A stretch of DNA of 64,000 nt. Origin: Paenibacillus sp. MMS18-CY102. Its GTDB lineage: Bacteria > Bacillota > Bacilli > Paenibacillales > Paenibacillaceae. Location: NCBI RefSeq assembly GCF_009789195.1, contig NZ_WSTC01000015.1, positions 89,409 through 153,408 on the forward strand. Direction: 5' to 3'. Both the position numbers and the translations under genes were made by a program. Below the pieces are notes generated by a model. That model did not search any database, was not told the origin of the DNA, and worked only from the letters and a program-made list of their open reading frames with translations. This document shows positions 63,979-64,000 of this stretch, one piece after another (within the stretch, counting starts at the first letter, position 1; every line of letters begins with the position of its first letter).

Positions 63979-64000
63979 ATGACTACTATACCCGAAAATG
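63979..64000 (+). CDS. start of an unidentified gene, possibly a transposase
   Basis: Seven codons (MTTIPEN) from an ATG with AAAGGA 9 nt upstream, cut by the window edge. A short repeat-flanked leader and the position behind a closed operon suggest an insertion sequence, but too little is visible to name it. Confidence 0.35.

Overview
The window looks like chromosome of a spore-forming Bacillota of the Paenibacillus type. The evidence is: PxpABC and YtqAB gene sets, a SigI/RsgI pair, an SLH-anchored multidomain mannanase, a Gram-positive T-box ahead of ilvB, an infC gene that starts at AUU behind an L20-type leader, strong AGGAGG ribosome sites, short inverted intergenic repeats, and GC in the mid-50s by eye. 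I saw no rRNA, tRNA or CRISPR array. Genus is an inference; no marker gene here fixes the species.

Layout. 1-4261 (minus): a cut CopC-CopD copper gene, then a gamma-glutamylcyclotransferase-like gene next to the three 5-oxoprolinase subunits, which fits one 5-oxoproline salvage unit. 4445-9835 (plus): a coupled cluster of two ABC ATPases, an ABC permease with a large outer domain, an ECF sigma factor and a membrane protein that is probably its anti-sigma partner. 9832-15682: a vWA lipoprotein, a small unknown, a DRE-TIM aldolase, an MFS exporter and PepA. 15754-20502 (minus): sigI-rsgI, then an RsbT-like protein lacking its ATP-binding boxes, coupled to a histidine kinase with an RsbU-type N-terminal domain. 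20717-27143: peroxiredoxin, leuB, a DUF2339 membrane protein, a two-component system and a DUF1697 protein.

27257-32841 is the ilvB-ilvN-ilvC-leuA operon, read from one promoter through a T-box with a probable leucine specifier; both long intercistronic gaps hold large RNA hairpins. 33981-35397 is the infC-rpmI-rplT operon with its L20 leader. 35421-44669 holds two glycosyltransferases, a PAP2 phosphatase, trmB, ytqA-ytqB, a VOC protein and a B12-binding radical SAM protein, with a four-copy intergenic repeat at 42566-42752.

44905-47038 is a disturbed region: a protein with eight 14-residue repeats, a 51-bp tandem repeat between duplicated terminator hairpins, and an in-frame wreck of a tetR-MFS operon that still has its operator. 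47113-53825 has a secreted trypsin-like protease divergent from a 1594-residue SLH-GH26 mannanase. 54290-58868 holds a pseudouridine synthase, an amidase, an exported coiled-coil protein behind a terminator-containing leader, and an ArsR-type regulator. 59047-60009 is AT-rich with a frameshifted NUDIX gene. 60127-63835 is a hexuronate locus (epimerase-like protein, GntR regulator, UxuA, SDR mannonate oxidoreductase). The window ends at the start of a possible transposase gene.

The most unusual arrangement is at 15754-17534, where a stressosome-style switch protein seems wired to a histidine kinase instead of to a PP2C phosphatase.
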